Below, piece after piece: positions 13,144-23,929 of a stretch of DNA of 64,000 nt. Origin of the DNA: Gari tellinella (lineage: Eukaryota; Mollusca; Bivalvia; Cardiida; Psammobiidae). A model generated the notes under the pieces. That model saw only the letters and a program-made list of their open reading frames with translations. It did no database searches and had not been told where the DNA came from. The stretch is taken from NCBI GenBank assembly GCA_922989275.2, contig OV277864.1:72420158-72484157 (forward strand), written 5' to 3'. The position numbers were made by a program, and so were the translations under genes. Numbering within the stretch: position 1 is the first letter of the stretch; each line of letters begins with the position of its first letter.

Positions 13144-13386
13144 GGGGCCTGTCTTACGAAACGTCGTTCGATAAAACTGGTCGTAAGTCATAACATTAAA
13201 ATACGCCTAACTTCTGCTTTCTCCATCTAATCCTGTCTTGTTACATCTCTTTGGAATCGTCTTTTCAAGACGATTCCAAAGAGATGTGACAAGACAGGAT
13301 TTGATTGGAAAATAAGTAATAATTGAGAATTTTAGAAACTGACTTACGACAACATTTGTCGTACGACGTTTAGTAAGACAGGCCCC
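13144..13386. mobile_element. Family E MITE, second copy
   Basis: Ends GGGGCCTGTCTTACGAA and the complement TTAGTAAGACAGGCCCC. It has the same central CATCTCTTTGGAATCGTC hairpin as 8240-8483. Confidence 0.7.
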
Positions 13387-13804
13387 GGGTCTTCTTCACT
13401 GTATATTATCATTGTAACATTCGTGATCATCATATGAACGGAACTCTTTGACATGTTATTTCATTTGCATTGAACAGGCCTGAGGAAGGCGTAATGACAG
13501 CTTTTATCGTTTCAACGCTCTATGTTTTATACAAGATGATGCAAACCACAACCTGAGTTCTCATCGACGTTATCTTAAACATGCTACGGACGGTTTTTGT
13601 CAAACCCCTTTGCAAACCATTTTGATTCAGGAGAGACGTCCATTAACTACACATCTAATCTAAACCTTAATTAATTGATATTTTGTTTCATTATATTTAA
13701 TTTGCAGATACATATATTTTGAACTTTGCTGAATACGACAAAGTTGTAAATAAATAATCTGGCTAGCATGCTACCTGTTGTTTAATACTTTACCTACCGG
13801 TTAG

Positions 13805-13895
13805 ACTTGGCTAGTACACACATTGCTTCCATATTAGACGACGGGCAAGTAAGCATCTAATTTGAATGCTAAAAGTTCGAATCCGTCTTACGTTA
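13805..13895 (+). repeat. tRNA-like sequence, SINE candidate
   Basis: TGGCTAGTACACA (A-box-like) and AGTTCGAATCCGTC (B-box-like) lie about 65 bases apart. No tRNA fold is convincing. Confidence 0.3.
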
Positions 13896-14333
13896 TCTAA
13901 GAATAAAAACATAGAAACGACAGATTGAAAGCAGTCGATGTGTGGGCAGTAGAAGGGATGATGGATAGCAGCAGCTTTATTTCATTGTCTCCTTGTCAAT
14001 ACGTCTGCATAGTGTATTTTTAAAGAACACCGTTTGGCTGGAAACTGGTGCCTTAGTGGAATAGGGTTACAGTGTATTTTCATACTGTCGCTTGTCACTA
14101 GGTTCGTTTCTATATTTATAGCCAAACTGATCGTGATATGCGGTGCGACCTTTTGACCGATGAACCTACCACAATTACAAAGGGCAAATTTGAAATTCAA
14201 ATTTGTACAATACATCAATGTCACTTCATGTGTATTCAAATATAACTATAATTACTCGTTACATGTACGTGTTTATACAATGGCGAAGATGTCATCCTGT
14301 CCTTATTTACAACGCATTGTGCTAAAAGAAGTA

Positions 14334-14685
14334 CAGTGTTCCCTCCCAACAACGAACCTCCGAACACCGATTCCCTCCTTATAACAATGCTTGCCGCTGT
14401 TTCAAAAACAAGGCAATTATGTCTAACGCTTTCACTGCTGCAATATCGTCTGCTGTTATTCCTTGTTTTTTAACGTATTGGACATTTTGACGGAAAACGA
14501 AAAGACGAGTGACAAACAGTTTGAACCCAGATCAGACGCCGCGTCACGCGGCGTCTGATCTGGGTTCCAACTGTTTGCAAATATCAGCCAAATCATAGTA
14601 AGTTTCTCTCCTTGTAACAACTCCCACCGAACAATACACACAATCTATGTCTCCTATTAGGTGCTGTTGTAGAGACGGAGCATTG
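14334..14685. mobile_element. Family H MITE (TA, CAGTG...CTCCC ends)
   Basis: It starts at TA|CAGTGTTCCCTCCCAACAA and ends with the complementary GGAGCATTG|TA. The centre is a strong hairpin, AACCCAGATCAGACGCCGCG with its complement (about 14516-14578). Confidence 0.7.
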
Positions 14686-15096
14686 TACATCCAATAAAAC
14701 CACATGCTATCCGACGCGATTCTAGCTCTGTGGATGTTCAACGAAAATCACGTTAACAGTAGATTCGGACAATAGATTGGCATTTTCAAAATATTAATAG
14801 TGCCCAATGCCGCATTGATCTGGGCTGCAAATTCTTCCAATGACCAATAGCCAGTTTCATGATGGTGCGATACACTTGTTATAAAACTGTTACGACATTT
14901 ACATGTAGTAAAACCTCACTATTACGACAACTAAATTGTATTCCGTTTTAGATGTTTATGACAGGTGACAGCTAAAATCAAGGTGACAAAAAACAGAAAG
15001 CTCCTTGATTAACTTGATTAATCAATGTATGCATGCATATACTGTTGCTATGAGATTTCATTATAGAAATACAAGAGTGATTTGAAGACATTACCT

Positions 15097-15331
15097 GGGG
15101 CCCGTTTTACTAAACAACTTACGCAAATTATTTGCGTAAGTCAAACTTTTAAATTTTAATTCATATTTTTTATTATCACTTGCTTTAAACAGCAAATAGC
15201 CAGATCAGAGGACGCGCTTTTAGCGCGTCCTCTGATCTGGCTATTTGCTGTTTGCAAACGTTTATGATCGAAAAAGAAAAGTTAAACGATTTTGACTTAC
15301 GCAAACTTTTTGCTTTAGTAAAACGGGCCCC
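15097..15331. mobile_element. Family E-like MITE with GATCAGAGGACGCGC hairpin
   Basis: Ends GGGGCCCGTTTTACTAAA and complement; subterminal TTACGCAAA pairs. The central hairpin (15187-15253) is near-perfect, with arms AAACAGCAAATAGCCAGATC. The outer ends match family E while the hairpin arms resemble those of families B, F and H. Confidence 0.7.
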
Positions 15332-15404
15332 AGGTCAAATAGCAAACAGTGCAAACTCCTTGGTGAGACACCACAAACTGTGGCTCCTGACCAGTCTACA
15401 TTGT

Positions 15405-15590
15405 ATATTACAGTCTACAATAAAATGTATCTACATGTATTACGACCACTAAATTGTGTTAACATTAAGGTGTTTAAGACAGGTAGTTGCTTACAGCAAG
15501 GTGACACTAAAACAGAAAGCTCTTTAAGAAGCTTTCTGTTTTACCGTCACTTTCCTCTAAGCTGTCTTAATAGAGAGGTGTTACAGTTCT
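15405..15590. mobile_element. Family J MITE (pogo-like)
   Basis: TTACGACCACTAAATTGTG begins the left part and GGTGACACTAAAACAGAAAG pairs with CTTTCTGTTTTACCGTCAC in the centre. The right end GAGAGGTGTTACAGT matches the CAGT-type terminus. Confidence 0.5.
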
Positions 15591-15849
15591 TTTGTGGATA
15601 ATATAGTTACATTATTAGGTTTCAGGGTTTTTAGTGTTTGAAGGTCTTTAAGTACTTTATCTATAATTAATAGCGAATGTTATCATCTCAGACAACTTAC
15701 ATAAATTTCAACTTGACCTGTTACTTATTTTAATATTTAAACGTGTATATACGTGTATTTCAGAAAAGATACTGCCCAACGAAAAGTGAAATTAATGCAG
15801 AACTATTTATAATTTACTGTTACAATGTCTCTCAAATTCAACTGTTTAA

Positions 15850-16095
15850 CCCATTACCCCTAAACCTGTTCCTACTGTTGAATATAAGTAACTACGTAAC
15901 GCGGGTTAATAAAGGTAAAGCAGAATGCACACAACGGCGTAGTCTGCTTTATTTTCAGTTTGGTTTAATTATCATCTGCTTGGATGTGGAAGATATTTCT
16001 GATGGTACATATTCATGAATGTATTAAGTGGAGCTATTTTTGTAAGTGGGTTATTAACTCAGAAGCGTAACAAAGCGTATTTATGGAGTAATAGG
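15850..16095. mobile_element. Family A MITE
   Basis: TTAA flanks both sides. Ends are CCCATTACCCC and GGAGTAATAGG. The centre is a worn GCAGAATGC hairpin. Confidence 0.65.
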
Positions 16096-16209
16096 TTAAG
16101 GCAGATTGCTGCTTAAAGAAGTAAACAGTAAAGTACAGACCCCATATGGGAAACTTCAGTCGGCTTCACTGTCGACCCGGTTTTAGCAATCATACGTTTA
16201 AATAACTAA

Positions 16210-16248
16210 ATGAGTGACGTTGATCAAGTATCTTTTGTTGAGCAAAAT
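16210..16248 (+). CDS. Possible first coding exon (weak candidate)
   Basis: ATG at 16210 directly follows an in-frame TAA and opens a 44-codon frame. After 13 codons (MSDVDQVSFVEQN) there is a possible donor, AAT|GTAAAT, in phase 0. This would join in frame to the exon at 16951, which reads open from its first base. It would give the type II protein a short acidic N-terminus and a total of 430 residues. The donor lacks a G at -1 and the sequence has no recognisable motif, so this is only the nearest compatible start. The true 5' exon could lie elsewhere upstream. The intron would be 702 bases and would contain a family D MITE. Confidence 0.25.
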
Positions 16249-16362
16249 GTAAATGAACTCACATGGGCTTCTGTTGAAAAAATGGTTAAATCATTGAATC
16301 ATAACGACCAGTTTGTTCGTTCTTTACAGGCACTGGATCTATGAAAGTGCAAAATGTAAATT

Positions 16363-16768
16363 CAGTGCAACCCCTCTAAACCGGAACCTCTAAATACCGG
16401 AATTCTCTCTAAACCGGCCAAAAACGTTGGTCCCGTTTCCAACCCTTCTTTATTTTAACACATTGCCTCATAAATATGCCCTTTTTACGCCTTTGATTTA
16501 TTCCTTCACTGAAGAAAAATACATTAATGAATAGGTATCATCAGAAATATTTTCTATATTCTAGAAGATGATTATTTAAAGCGAGTTGAAAGTAAAGCAG
16601 AATGCGCCTTAAGGCGCATTCTGCTTTACTTTCAACCTGCTTTAAGTGATCAGCTATCTTCCATACTAGAAACAAGCTATGAGTTAAAACCCCTCTAAAC
16701 CGGAAACCCCTCTAAACCGGACATTTATTGTTGTCCCGACACATGTCCGGTTTAGAGGGGTTTCACTG
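16363..16768. mobile_element. Family D MITE with intact A-type hairpin
   Basis: Ends CAGTGCAACCCCTCTAAACC and the complement TTTAGAGGGGTTTCACTG. The hairpin at about 16576-16647 is almost perfect around GCGCCTTAAGGCGC. It lies just upstream of the transmembrane exon. Confidence 0.75.
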
Positions 16769-16950
16769 TACAAATAAGGTAGACCAGTCTCTGAAGGTTC
16801 ATGATCGTCTGATCAGGATTTGCACTTTGCTATATATTATATAAAACAATCTAATATAATAAAAATATGGACCCGACTTTTTTTGAAATCAGAAACATTC
16901 ATTAAAAGTTTCAAGAATGAATGAGTTATCTTTTATTGTCTGTATTACAG

Positions 16951-17164
16951 GATGAGGGACAAGGCGGGGGAGGACCCGACACACGATCCGCAACTTCGGC
17001 CTCATCCAGAGGCTCCGCCCGCTCCAGCATTAAGATTCTTACCACGAAGTTAAAGACCAAGGGTCGAGCGAGATGGATAGCACTGGCTGTTGTCATCTTT
17101 GTCGTTGTAGTACTTGTTACTGCTATTACAACAGCTGTATATTTTACATCCGCAAAAACAGAAG
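16951..17164 (+). CDS. Exon: cytoplasmic basic tail and transmembrane signal anchor
   Basis: A TATTACAG acceptor ends at 16950 and a GTAAGC donor starts at 17165. The reading frame begins at the first exon base and leaves one base at the end (phase 1). The product starts Gly/Asp/Ser-rich, becomes basic (Lys/Arg between residues 20 and 41), then has a strongly hydrophobic stretch from Trp42 to about Thr66 rich in Val, Ile, Ala and Thr. Basic residues before the helix and few after it predict a signal anchor with the C-terminus outside (type II). There is no Met in the exon, so translation must start in an exon further upstream. The +1 frame starting at the ATG at 16952 reaches a stop without a hydrophobic segment and is rejected. 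Confidence 0.75.
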
Positions 17165-17189
17165 GTAAGCCGAATGTTTGCTTCAACTA

Positions 17190-17435
17190 AATTGAGCCCT
17201 AGTGACGTATAAATGCGTCCTTTACCAAATGTGTACCTGTGAATAGTACACTTGTCCGATGCAAACAGTGAAGTCCCTGATCAGAGGGATCCTGCAGAAG
17301 CCCTCTGATCAGGTACTTCACTGTTTGTCAATTTGCAATTTATTACAAAAAACAACACTAAATCGTCTAAAATTTACCAGTTTTATTGCAAACTGGAATT
17401 GTCCATTGGAATTTTCAGGGGATAATGCGTTACAT
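17190..17435. mobile_element. Family F MITE
   Basis: It shares GTACACTTGTCC and the GCAAACAGTGAAG...CTTCACTGTTTG hairpin with the copies at 21348 and 24009. Its ends are worn. Confidence 0.6.
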
Positions 17436-17865
17436 GTAACTGTGAAGAAACAATTCATTTCCGTGTAAGCTAAGCTAATAGTTCACACGGCGTGCAGTTA
17501 TATAATGGAAAAAGAGAGCTTCCTAAAAAGTATGGTGGTTTGTTTTTATCTTGGTTGCAAACAATCAGGAACTTGACAAGGCGTAGGGTTTTTTGGCGTC
17601 CGAATTGGTCATAAGCCGTTTGCCATTGAAAACATGGTTTAGTACAAATGCGTTTTTGTGGAAAACAAAACAACGTCCTTCGTCACGAAATAATACTCAA
17701 GAATATATATATTCCCATAGAAGCTAAACGCTACTTTATTCTATTTGAGCCGTGTCAAGAGAAAATTTATTGCACTGTAGCAAGTGTAGATCGAGATCAG
17801 CCGCCACTTTCAAGATGTGGCGGCTTGTCTTGATCCCCACTATTTGACGCCCATGTGCAACTTAA

Positions 17866-18109
17866 CCCATTACCTGATAGCCTATTTCTAGTATTCAAGA
17901 TAGGTGACCACTTAAAGCAGGTTGAAAGTAAAGCAGAATGCGCACTAAGGCGCATTCTGCTTTACTTTCAGCCTGCTCTAAGCTTCCATGTGCTAGAATA
18001 TTGAAAATTTTCCCTATACTATATAATCATGACTGATTAAATTGGAACTATTTTCTTCAGCGGAGAAATAAATTAAATACGCTAAAAGTCGCTTCTATGG
18101 GGGAAAGGG
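17866..18109. mobile_element. Family A MITE in intron
   Basis: TTAA on both sides, ends CCCATTACCTGATA and TATGGGGGAAAGGG, and a long central hairpin around GCGCACTAAGGCGC. Confidence 0.75.
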
Positions 18110-18869
18110 TTAAGTATTTCATGTAGCTGTATTACATACGCTATTTGGCAGTATAGACCACATTCAGATACACAGCCTGAGATGACAGCGGTGCAGTATA
18201 CTTTTGCAATACAGTATGACATGTTTTGTCATGGTACAGCTCATTTATATTCAAAGCGCACATTTAATATTAAAGGGTGTCTCCGGAAGTATTACGATGC
18301 AGATATTTGAATATGTTATTTACATCTAACACCTTGTGTATTATAGTATAACTACAGCTTTCATTCATTCGACCCTAGAGTATACGTGTGTTTTATTAGC
18401 AGTGTACTTTTAAGATCTGAGGGAAGATAAGTACAGTTACAGTTTTCTTGTGAAGAGTACATGTGTCCATGTAAAGTATGTACATTAAGAGTAGAAGGCT
18501 CCCTGACCCTGTACTGTTTGTCATTTTGCTAAACAAATATAAATAAGTTACATTGAATAGTTTAAGATTGGCTAGACTTTACTTCCAACTTAAATGTTCC
18601 GTTTGTATTTTTAGGGGTGCATTACCTAACAACCCCTACAGCGGTCATTAGCCAACAGCTCGGAACCTCATCAGACGCCGTGTCACATGGCGTCTGATCG
18701 GGATTTTAACTGTTTGCCGCTCGTTACAATATTTCTGAAGTCAATAAAAGCAAAAGGCAATTGTTTAAATTTCATGACCCCATGGCATTGAAAGGGCTAA
18801 TGAATGTAGACGAGTACCAACACATGACTTACAATTTGTAATTTCTTATGTGTAATGTATTTCTTGCAG

Positions 18870-18908
18870 ATGTTTCGTTCAGTCAATTGAGTGGCACAAA
18901 ACCAAAAG
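18870..18908 (+). CDS. 39-base exon: membrane-proximal linker
   Basis: A TTCTTGCAG acceptor ends at 18869 and GTATGG follows at 18909. The exon is 13 codons long and symmetric (phase 1-1). It encodes DVSFSQLSGTKPK after completing the split codon, with no stop, and can be skipped without breaking the frame. It has Ser, Thr and Lys and no Cys, as suits a flexible linker just outside the membrane. Support is the splice sites, the phase match on both sides and its position. Its shortness makes it less certain than the other exons, and it is a natural candidate for alternative splicing. Confidence 0.55.
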
Positions 18909-19186
18909 GTATGGACACCAACATTTATTATATATTTAGTCGAAATTTTATAGTGGAGAAGGCGGTATTTTTCAGAAACACGCGTTTGGACAAAACACAA
19001 ATATTTCAAGTACAAACACGTTTGAACCAAATCAGACGATGAGTAACTGATTGGGCTCAAATCGCTGCCAATCTGATTAAAGTGAATCGTCACCAATTTA
19101 AAAAAAACTGTTATGTTCTCAGCGCATTCTGGATCAATGTACTTTCGTTAAGAAAGGAATAACGTATTTTCCACCGTATAAGCATA

Positions 19187-19421
19187 CAGTGGAGAAAACG
19201 TTATTCTTTCCCAATAAACGCGTTTACGCTAAAACTACTATTTCTATAACAAACAGTTTGGAGCCAGATCAGACGCCGGGTAACCCGGCGTCTGACCAGG
19301 CTCCAAACTGTTTGCCACTCAGATTAAAATGAATTATCAGAATTGTCCAAAAGTTGTACTTTTCTACGTTTTAGTGTTTTGCGTTTCGTTTAAACGGGAA
19401 ATAATAACAGATTCTCCACTG
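19187..19421. mobile_element. Family B MITE (TA, CAGTGGAGAA ends)
   Basis: Ends CAGTGGAGAAAACGTTATTC and the complement ATTCTCCACTG. The central hairpin is AGCCAGATCAGACGCCGGGT with its complement (19252-19314). Confidence 0.75.
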
Positions 19422-20057
19422 TACTGATATAGTGTTGATATTTCAATAACAGTATTGCATCAACGTGCGAAGACGATATGTTTGGCATACATACACGTAC
19501 ACTTTATATGTGAATTGTACCTTTAGGAGACTATATAAAATTAAATATAAAGTGTTTCATTTAAGAGATATCAGCATTACTATGTGCCTGATCTGGTTCA
19601 AAACTGATCGCATTGAACGTAAAAGTCTGGTTCAATGAGAGATAAAACAATTCATTCTGATACAATATGGCTTTAGTTTTTAATGTGCACTACTTTCTGT
19701 TTGAATGACACTTAACGCACTTTTATTTTCCCCGAGCATTCGAGCGACACACTATATGGAGCTTGATGAATGGCAAAACCACCATGCGCCTGATCTGGAT
19801 TAAAGTCGTTTGCAATGAACACTTGAATGTTCTGTTACATAGTAGATATGCGTGTGATTGACACGAACCAATTTAGCCCCTTTATACATGGGTATTGCAA
19901 TGTAGCCTCCCTATATGTTTTTCTGAAAAGTCGATATAAATATACGTGGGTGATCTAATGACACTACGGTATTTGTCAATACAGCATACCATTGTGAATA
20001 AAATAACAAACATAGCAGAACCTGATGTTTCACACAGGGTCTACACTGTTTGCTTAT

Positions 20058-20250
20058 CAGGGCTCCAGATAAGAGGGAGTTAACTTAATAAATCCAACAG
20101 TGTCTCTCCTATTTAAGCACCACACCATATGGTGTGACTACTCATTAGAATCGTCTCGAAGAGACGATTCTACTGAGTAGTAACACCATATAGTTTAATG
20201 CAGAAATTAAGATTTTAATTTTTGAAATACTCCTCTTATCTCGGGCTCGG
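20058..20250. mobile_element. Palindromic MITE (family L)
   Basis: Ends contain AGATAAGAGG and CCTCTTATCT. Two internal palindromes are built on ACCATATGGTGTGACTACTC and TAGAATCGTCTCGAAGAGAC. Confidence 0.55.
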
Positions 20251-20313
20251 CTTATGTCTATTTATGTAGTCGATTGGCATTAATATAAAACCCTTCTGTA
20301 CGCATCGTTTCAG

Positions 20314-20478
20314 ACACAACCCTTCGCAGCAACGCATCCACGTCGACAGCTGCTTCTACCTCACGTAAACTTACAAAATCAGTAACTACACCGCTACCAA
20401 CAACACCAAAGGTGACAACCCCGTCATATACAACAACTACACCTGTAGTAATAGACAAAACAACACCAAGCAATCTAT
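20314..20478 (+). CDS. Exon: Thr/Ser-rich mucin-like stalk
   Basis: A CGTTTCAG acceptor ends at 20313 and a strong GTAAGT donor begins at 20479. The 165 bases (55 codons) are symmetric in phase 1. The product is rich in Thr, Ser and Pro with many TT, TTP and PTTP runs and no Cys. This composition is typical of an O-glycosylated stalk that holds Ig domains away from the membrane. One sequon (N-A-S) lies near the start. A second (N-L-S) is created across the junction with the next exon. A palindromic MITE ends only about 60 bases upstream of the acceptor. An antisense frame over the same bases is a shadow of the repetitive ACA/ACT codons. Confidence 0.75.
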
Positions 20479-20996
20479 GTAAGTAAACCACCAACCATGC
20501 TTGAAATGAGTCTCCGATCGTTCTCAATCGTTGGATTGGTCAGAATTGAGCTTTTGTAGAGCGAATGCTCAAATATAACCAATCAAATGCTTAAGAATTG
20601 TAATTGTATAAGAATCAACTCAAACCCTTTATGATCTTGGAATAAGATGTTTGGGACATGACCCATACTGTTTAAGTCTTTATGATAAGTCTAAGGTCGA
20701 TCGCAGGCCTTTGATTGATCAAGCGTGAGCATTCTTCTGAAAACTGACCAATTCAAAACTTCATCAAGATCTCAGCTTTAGCACAACAGCTTTGTAACCC
20801 TGAAGCATAAGCGTACAATACAGTATTCTTCAACTGAAGTAACTACAAAAAAGGTTTCAATTTATTTTGCTCGTTTAAGGCATTTAATTTCTTTAACTTC
20901 TCATATTCGACATTTTCAAACATTAGAATCGATGTATTAGTGGCGAAGACATTACTGTTTTCCGTTAAACGAACTATTAGCTTCGGTTAACATGTA

Positions 20997-21182
20997 CAGT
21001 CGATATCTCGAACTCGCCTAACACGAACTATCAGATATGTCGACACATGAACTTCATTATTTTATGCTCGGTTATGTCGAACATATCCGTATTTCAAAGT
21101 TAAAACGTGGCTCAGCCACGTTTTAACTTCGAAATACGGGTATGTTCGACTTAACCGAGTTCTAGATATCGAAGTTCGACTG
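20997..21182. mobile_element. Family C MITE
   Basis: CAGTCGATATCTCGAACTCG at the left, GATATCGAAGTTCGACTG at the right, TA on both sides, and a central AAAACGTGGCTCAGCCACG hairpin. Confidence 0.75.
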
Positions 21183-21347
21183 TAGTTTGATAAAGCACTT
21201 TCTTAATGAGGAACGAATCTAGAAGGAAAGAAATGTGCATACCTTGTCAAATTAGTAAAATAACAAAAGCTGAAACTCGCTATAATCAGAATTACACATA
21301 TTTCAAAGTAAAAGTGTAGCTTTGAAACACGGGTTTGCTTGACTTAA

Positions 21348-21589
21348 CCCTTTGAACCCTAGTCCCGCATTAAGGCGTCCTTTTCAAACAGTGTACATGT
21401 GAATAGTACACTTGTCCTGTGCAAACAGTGAAGACCCAGATCAGAGGGCTCCAAAAGGAGCCCTCTGATCAGGGTCTTCACTGTTTGTCATAATGCCAAA
21501 CATTGACAAAAACAACCTTAAAAGTCAGAAATAGACTAGACTAAAATGGAAATTAGAATTGTCCATTTTAGGTTTCAGGGAGGAAAGAG
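21348..21589. mobile_element. Family F MITE (TTAA)
   Basis: TTAA then CCCTTTGAACCCTAGTCCCG. The centre is a hairpin with arms GCAAACAGTGAAGACCCAGA and an AGGGCTCC core. The right end AGGAAAGAG is followed by TTAG. Confidence 0.7.
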
Positions 21590-21647
21590 TTAGGCGAAAA
21601 CGAGTTATCGAAATACTGCATGTGATTTAATAATAACGGCGATCTAA

Positions 21648-21893
21648 CCCTTTACCTGATAGCTTGCTTCCGGATATGACGACACAGGATCACTAAATTC
21701 AGGTTGAGCGTAAAGCAGATTGCGTCTTAAAGCGTTCTGCTCTTTAGGTTGAGTCAGCTTAAAGTTATCTGATATCTGCTAGGATATAGAACATGTTTAT
21801 CATGCTTATATACAAAACTGTATAGATTGGAACATGTTGTTTCAATGAAGGAATACATCAAAAATGTAAAATGCGTATTTACGGAGTAATGGG
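21648..21893. mobile_element. Family A MITE
   Basis: CTAA|CCCTTTACCTGATA at the left and GGAGTAATGGG at the right. The hairpin is eroded. Confidence 0.65.
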
Positions 21894-22087
21894 TCAAACG
21901 AGTTTAACATGCAATACAGCTCAATTATAACGAAGTCACCAGGTCTTATTTTTCTGTTGCATACATACAACAACTTTATTATAATAGGTTATTTTAATAT
22001 AGTTATATCAAATAAGTATGGATATATTTGTTTGTTAAATCCAACATGTTCGTATATGTAATTTCGTTATTTGCATATTTGTTTCAG

Positions 22088-22420
22088 CGGTGTCTTTATC
22101 TGATGTGCTGTACAGTCCCAAAGACACAAATTACTTGTCACTAATTTGTGAAGGTAAACATTCGGGAAATTGGAACAGTTTGACAATACGACGCCAGTTT
22201 AAAGACAGTTATGAACCTGTAGCAGTAATAGCAAACAGTTTTAACAATGACACAGATGTTCATGTGTTCTATCCCAATTTAACGTTCTACAAAATTGTGT
22301 TCAAGTATGAAGTAACATTGTCGTTGACGTTTGACGTGTTTGAATGTGAGGATCTTACTAATTTTACATGTGCCTTGGATACAAACGACAAAACTGTGAC
22401 AGCGAAAGCAAAAGTATCAA
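22088..22420 (+). CDS. Exon: Ig-like domain 1
   Basis: The acceptor is GTTTCAG (ends 22087) and the donor GTAAGT (22421). The exon has 333 bases (111 codons), phase 1-1, the classic form of an Ig-domain exon. The likely core Cys pair is Cys160 (in LSLIC) and Cys234 (in NFTC), 73 residues apart. The second lies in an E-D-x-x-x-F-x-C context matching the D-x-A/G-x-Y-x-C of strand F. An extra Cys226 sits eight residues before it, in a CED context I associate with invertebrate Ig domains. Trp168 is only eight residues after the first Cys, closer than the usual strand-C Trp. Sequons are N-D-T, N-L-T and N-F-T. A V-like or I-like set cannot be settled by eye. Confidence 0.87.
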
Positions 22421-22524
22421 GTAAGTACAACATTTTTCTCCAAGTTAGAAAGTCAGCAAAACCTCTCTATCACGACCACTTAATTGTGTAGAGTATTAGG
22501 TGCTTAAGGCAGGTGACTTCTTAA

Positions 22525-22769
22525 CCCTTTACCTGATAGCATTGTTTCTAGTATTGAAGATATGTGACTACTTAAAGAAGGTTGAAAGTAAAGCAGAATG
22601 CGCCCTAAGGCGCATTCTGCTTTACTTTCAGCCTGCTTTAAGCTATTAACTGCTAGAATAAGGAAAGTATTTAATATGACACATATTCATTACGGTATAA
22701 TTTGGAACTATTTTCTTCAGCGGATGAATAAAATGAATGTGCTAAAAGTCGCTTCTATAAGGGAAAGGG
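22525..22769. mobile_element. Family A MITE nested in family J
   Basis: TTAA on both sides. Ends CCCTTTACCTGATA and TATAAGGGAAAGGG, with the full hairpin. The surrounding J sequence (about 22445-22524 and 22770-22900) reads continuously if it is removed. Confidence 0.7.
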
Positions 22770-23260
22770 TTAAAGTAAGGTGACCATTAAATAGAAAGTT
22801 CCTAAAGAGGATTTCTGATTAATTCCCTTCTTGCTTTTACCTGGCACCTGCCTTTTATACAATCTATTAGCCTTTGTTATAATGATCGCAATAGAAAAGT
22901 GCTACTGGTTTTTGTCCAATATTTATGACCGTTGTTGATTCTCACCAAATAAACCACTTTAATGCAATATACTTGTACACGGAAGTTTTCTTAACACGTT
23001 GACTTTAAGTCTGTTCATCTGTGCAACCAATCGTTACCACAAAACGACGCTAACTTATTTTGTGTCTGATATGAATCTCAACTTTTCCCAAAAGCGGTCC
23101 GATTTTGCACAGTAGAGATGTTACTCTTGTCCAGTTAACGCATGTATTCTGACACTATTTTATTCATTGTACACAGTTCAGCGTCTGACCAGACACCGGG
23201 CGCAAAGGGATTAAGCAGCCTATCTTGAAAATAAAAACAAAATAGGGGTTACGACGAATA

Positions 23261-23505
23261 CAGTGGAGAAACTGTTATTATTTCCCAATAAACGCGTTTA
23301 CGCTAAAACTATTATTTCTATTGCAAACAGTTTGGAGCCAGATCAGACGCCGGGTAACCCGGCGTCTGGTCAGGCTTCAAACTGATAGCCACCAAAATAA
23401 AAATGAATTTTCAGAAGTGTCCAAAAGTTGCACTTTTCTACGATTTAGTGATTAGCGTTTGCGTTTCGTTTCGTTTAAACGGGAAAGAAAAACGTATCTC
23501 CACTG
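23261..23505. mobile_element. Family B MITE
   Basis: TA-flanked CAGTGGAGAAACTG and CTCCACTG ends with the GATCAGACGCCGGGTAACCC hairpin. Confidence 0.75.
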
Positions 23506-23573
23506 TAGCTACCGACTGATGTTTTATGCTCTAAAGAGACCATGAACTTTGTATTTCGTTTGTACTTTTACAG

Positions 23574-23906
23574 TATACATGGGAGAACCAGAGATATATC
23601 TTCCACATGCCATCGTTGAGGACCGTCTAGTCACAATGTCATGTTTCGCTGAGGTCTGGGGCAATGATGGTAGTCTACTTTGGAAGATAAAACCAGCAGG
23701 GGCCACTGACTTTATGGACTTTAGCGTGGTACCAGTGATTGAAGAAAAACAAAATAATTGTACCAAGACTATAAACAGCACACTCAATATATCACCAACG
23801 AAATACGAGAATGGTTCCCAGTTCCGATGTGAGCTGCAACATACATGGGTAAATCCAGAGATAATCCAAGAACGAACAGATGAAACGACCTTATATGTGG
23901 TTCCTG
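23574..23906 (+). CDS. Exon: Ig-like domain 2
   Basis: A TACTTTTACAG acceptor ends at 23573 and GTGAGT begins at 23907. The exon is exactly 333 bases like its neighbour, phase 1-1. It carries the standard Ig core: Cys274 (MSCFAEV), Trp287 thirteen residues later (LLWKI), and Cys336 (FRCEL) preceded by a Tyr-x-x-Gly-x-x-Phe strand F motif. The Cys spacing of 61 residues is typical of C- or I-type Ig domains. An additional Cys313 lies in an N-C-T sequon. Further sequons are N-S-T, N-I-S and N-G-S, so this domain is probably heavily N-glycosylated. It differs clearly in sequence from domain 1, so any duplication of the twin exons is old. Confidence 0.9.
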
Positions 23907-23929
23907 GTGAGTATCAATTAAATAGAATA

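Larger units (their letters stand above)
17165..18869 (+). other. Intron carrying F and A MITEs
   Basis: This intron contains a family F MITE (about 17190-17435) and a family A MITE (17866-18109, TTAA on both sides). A lone GATCAGACGCC hairpin sits near 18652-18719. The rest is AT-rich with no coding signal seen. Confidence 0.6.
18909..20313 (+). other. Intron carrying B and L MITEs
   Basis: This intron contains a full family B element (19187-19421) and a palindromic element with GATAAGAG-type ends (about 20058-20250). The remainder shows several degenerate half-hairpins with CTGATCTGG motifs and nothing coding. Confidence 0.6.
20479..22087 (+). other. Intron carrying C, F and A MITEs
   Basis: In order: a degenerate palindrome related to the one at 27315 (about 20500-20640), a family C element (20997-21182), a family F element (21348-21589) and a family A element (21648-21893). 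The F and A copies are nearly adjacent. Confidence 0.6.
22421..23573 (+). other. Intron with nested MITEs
   Basis: A family J element (about 22445-22900) is split by a family A element (22525-22769) with TTAA at each junction. A family B element (23261-23505) follows close to the next exon. Confidence 0.6.

Noticed and set aside
16926..17186. 86-codon antisense frame over the transmembrane exon
   Set aside because: Shadow of the sense exon, which has matching splice sites and phase.
20258..20527. 89-codon antisense frame with Val-rich hydrophobic stretches
   Set aside because: It is a shadow of the Thr-rich stalk exon, whose ACA/ACT codons read as Val/Cys/Ser on the other strand.
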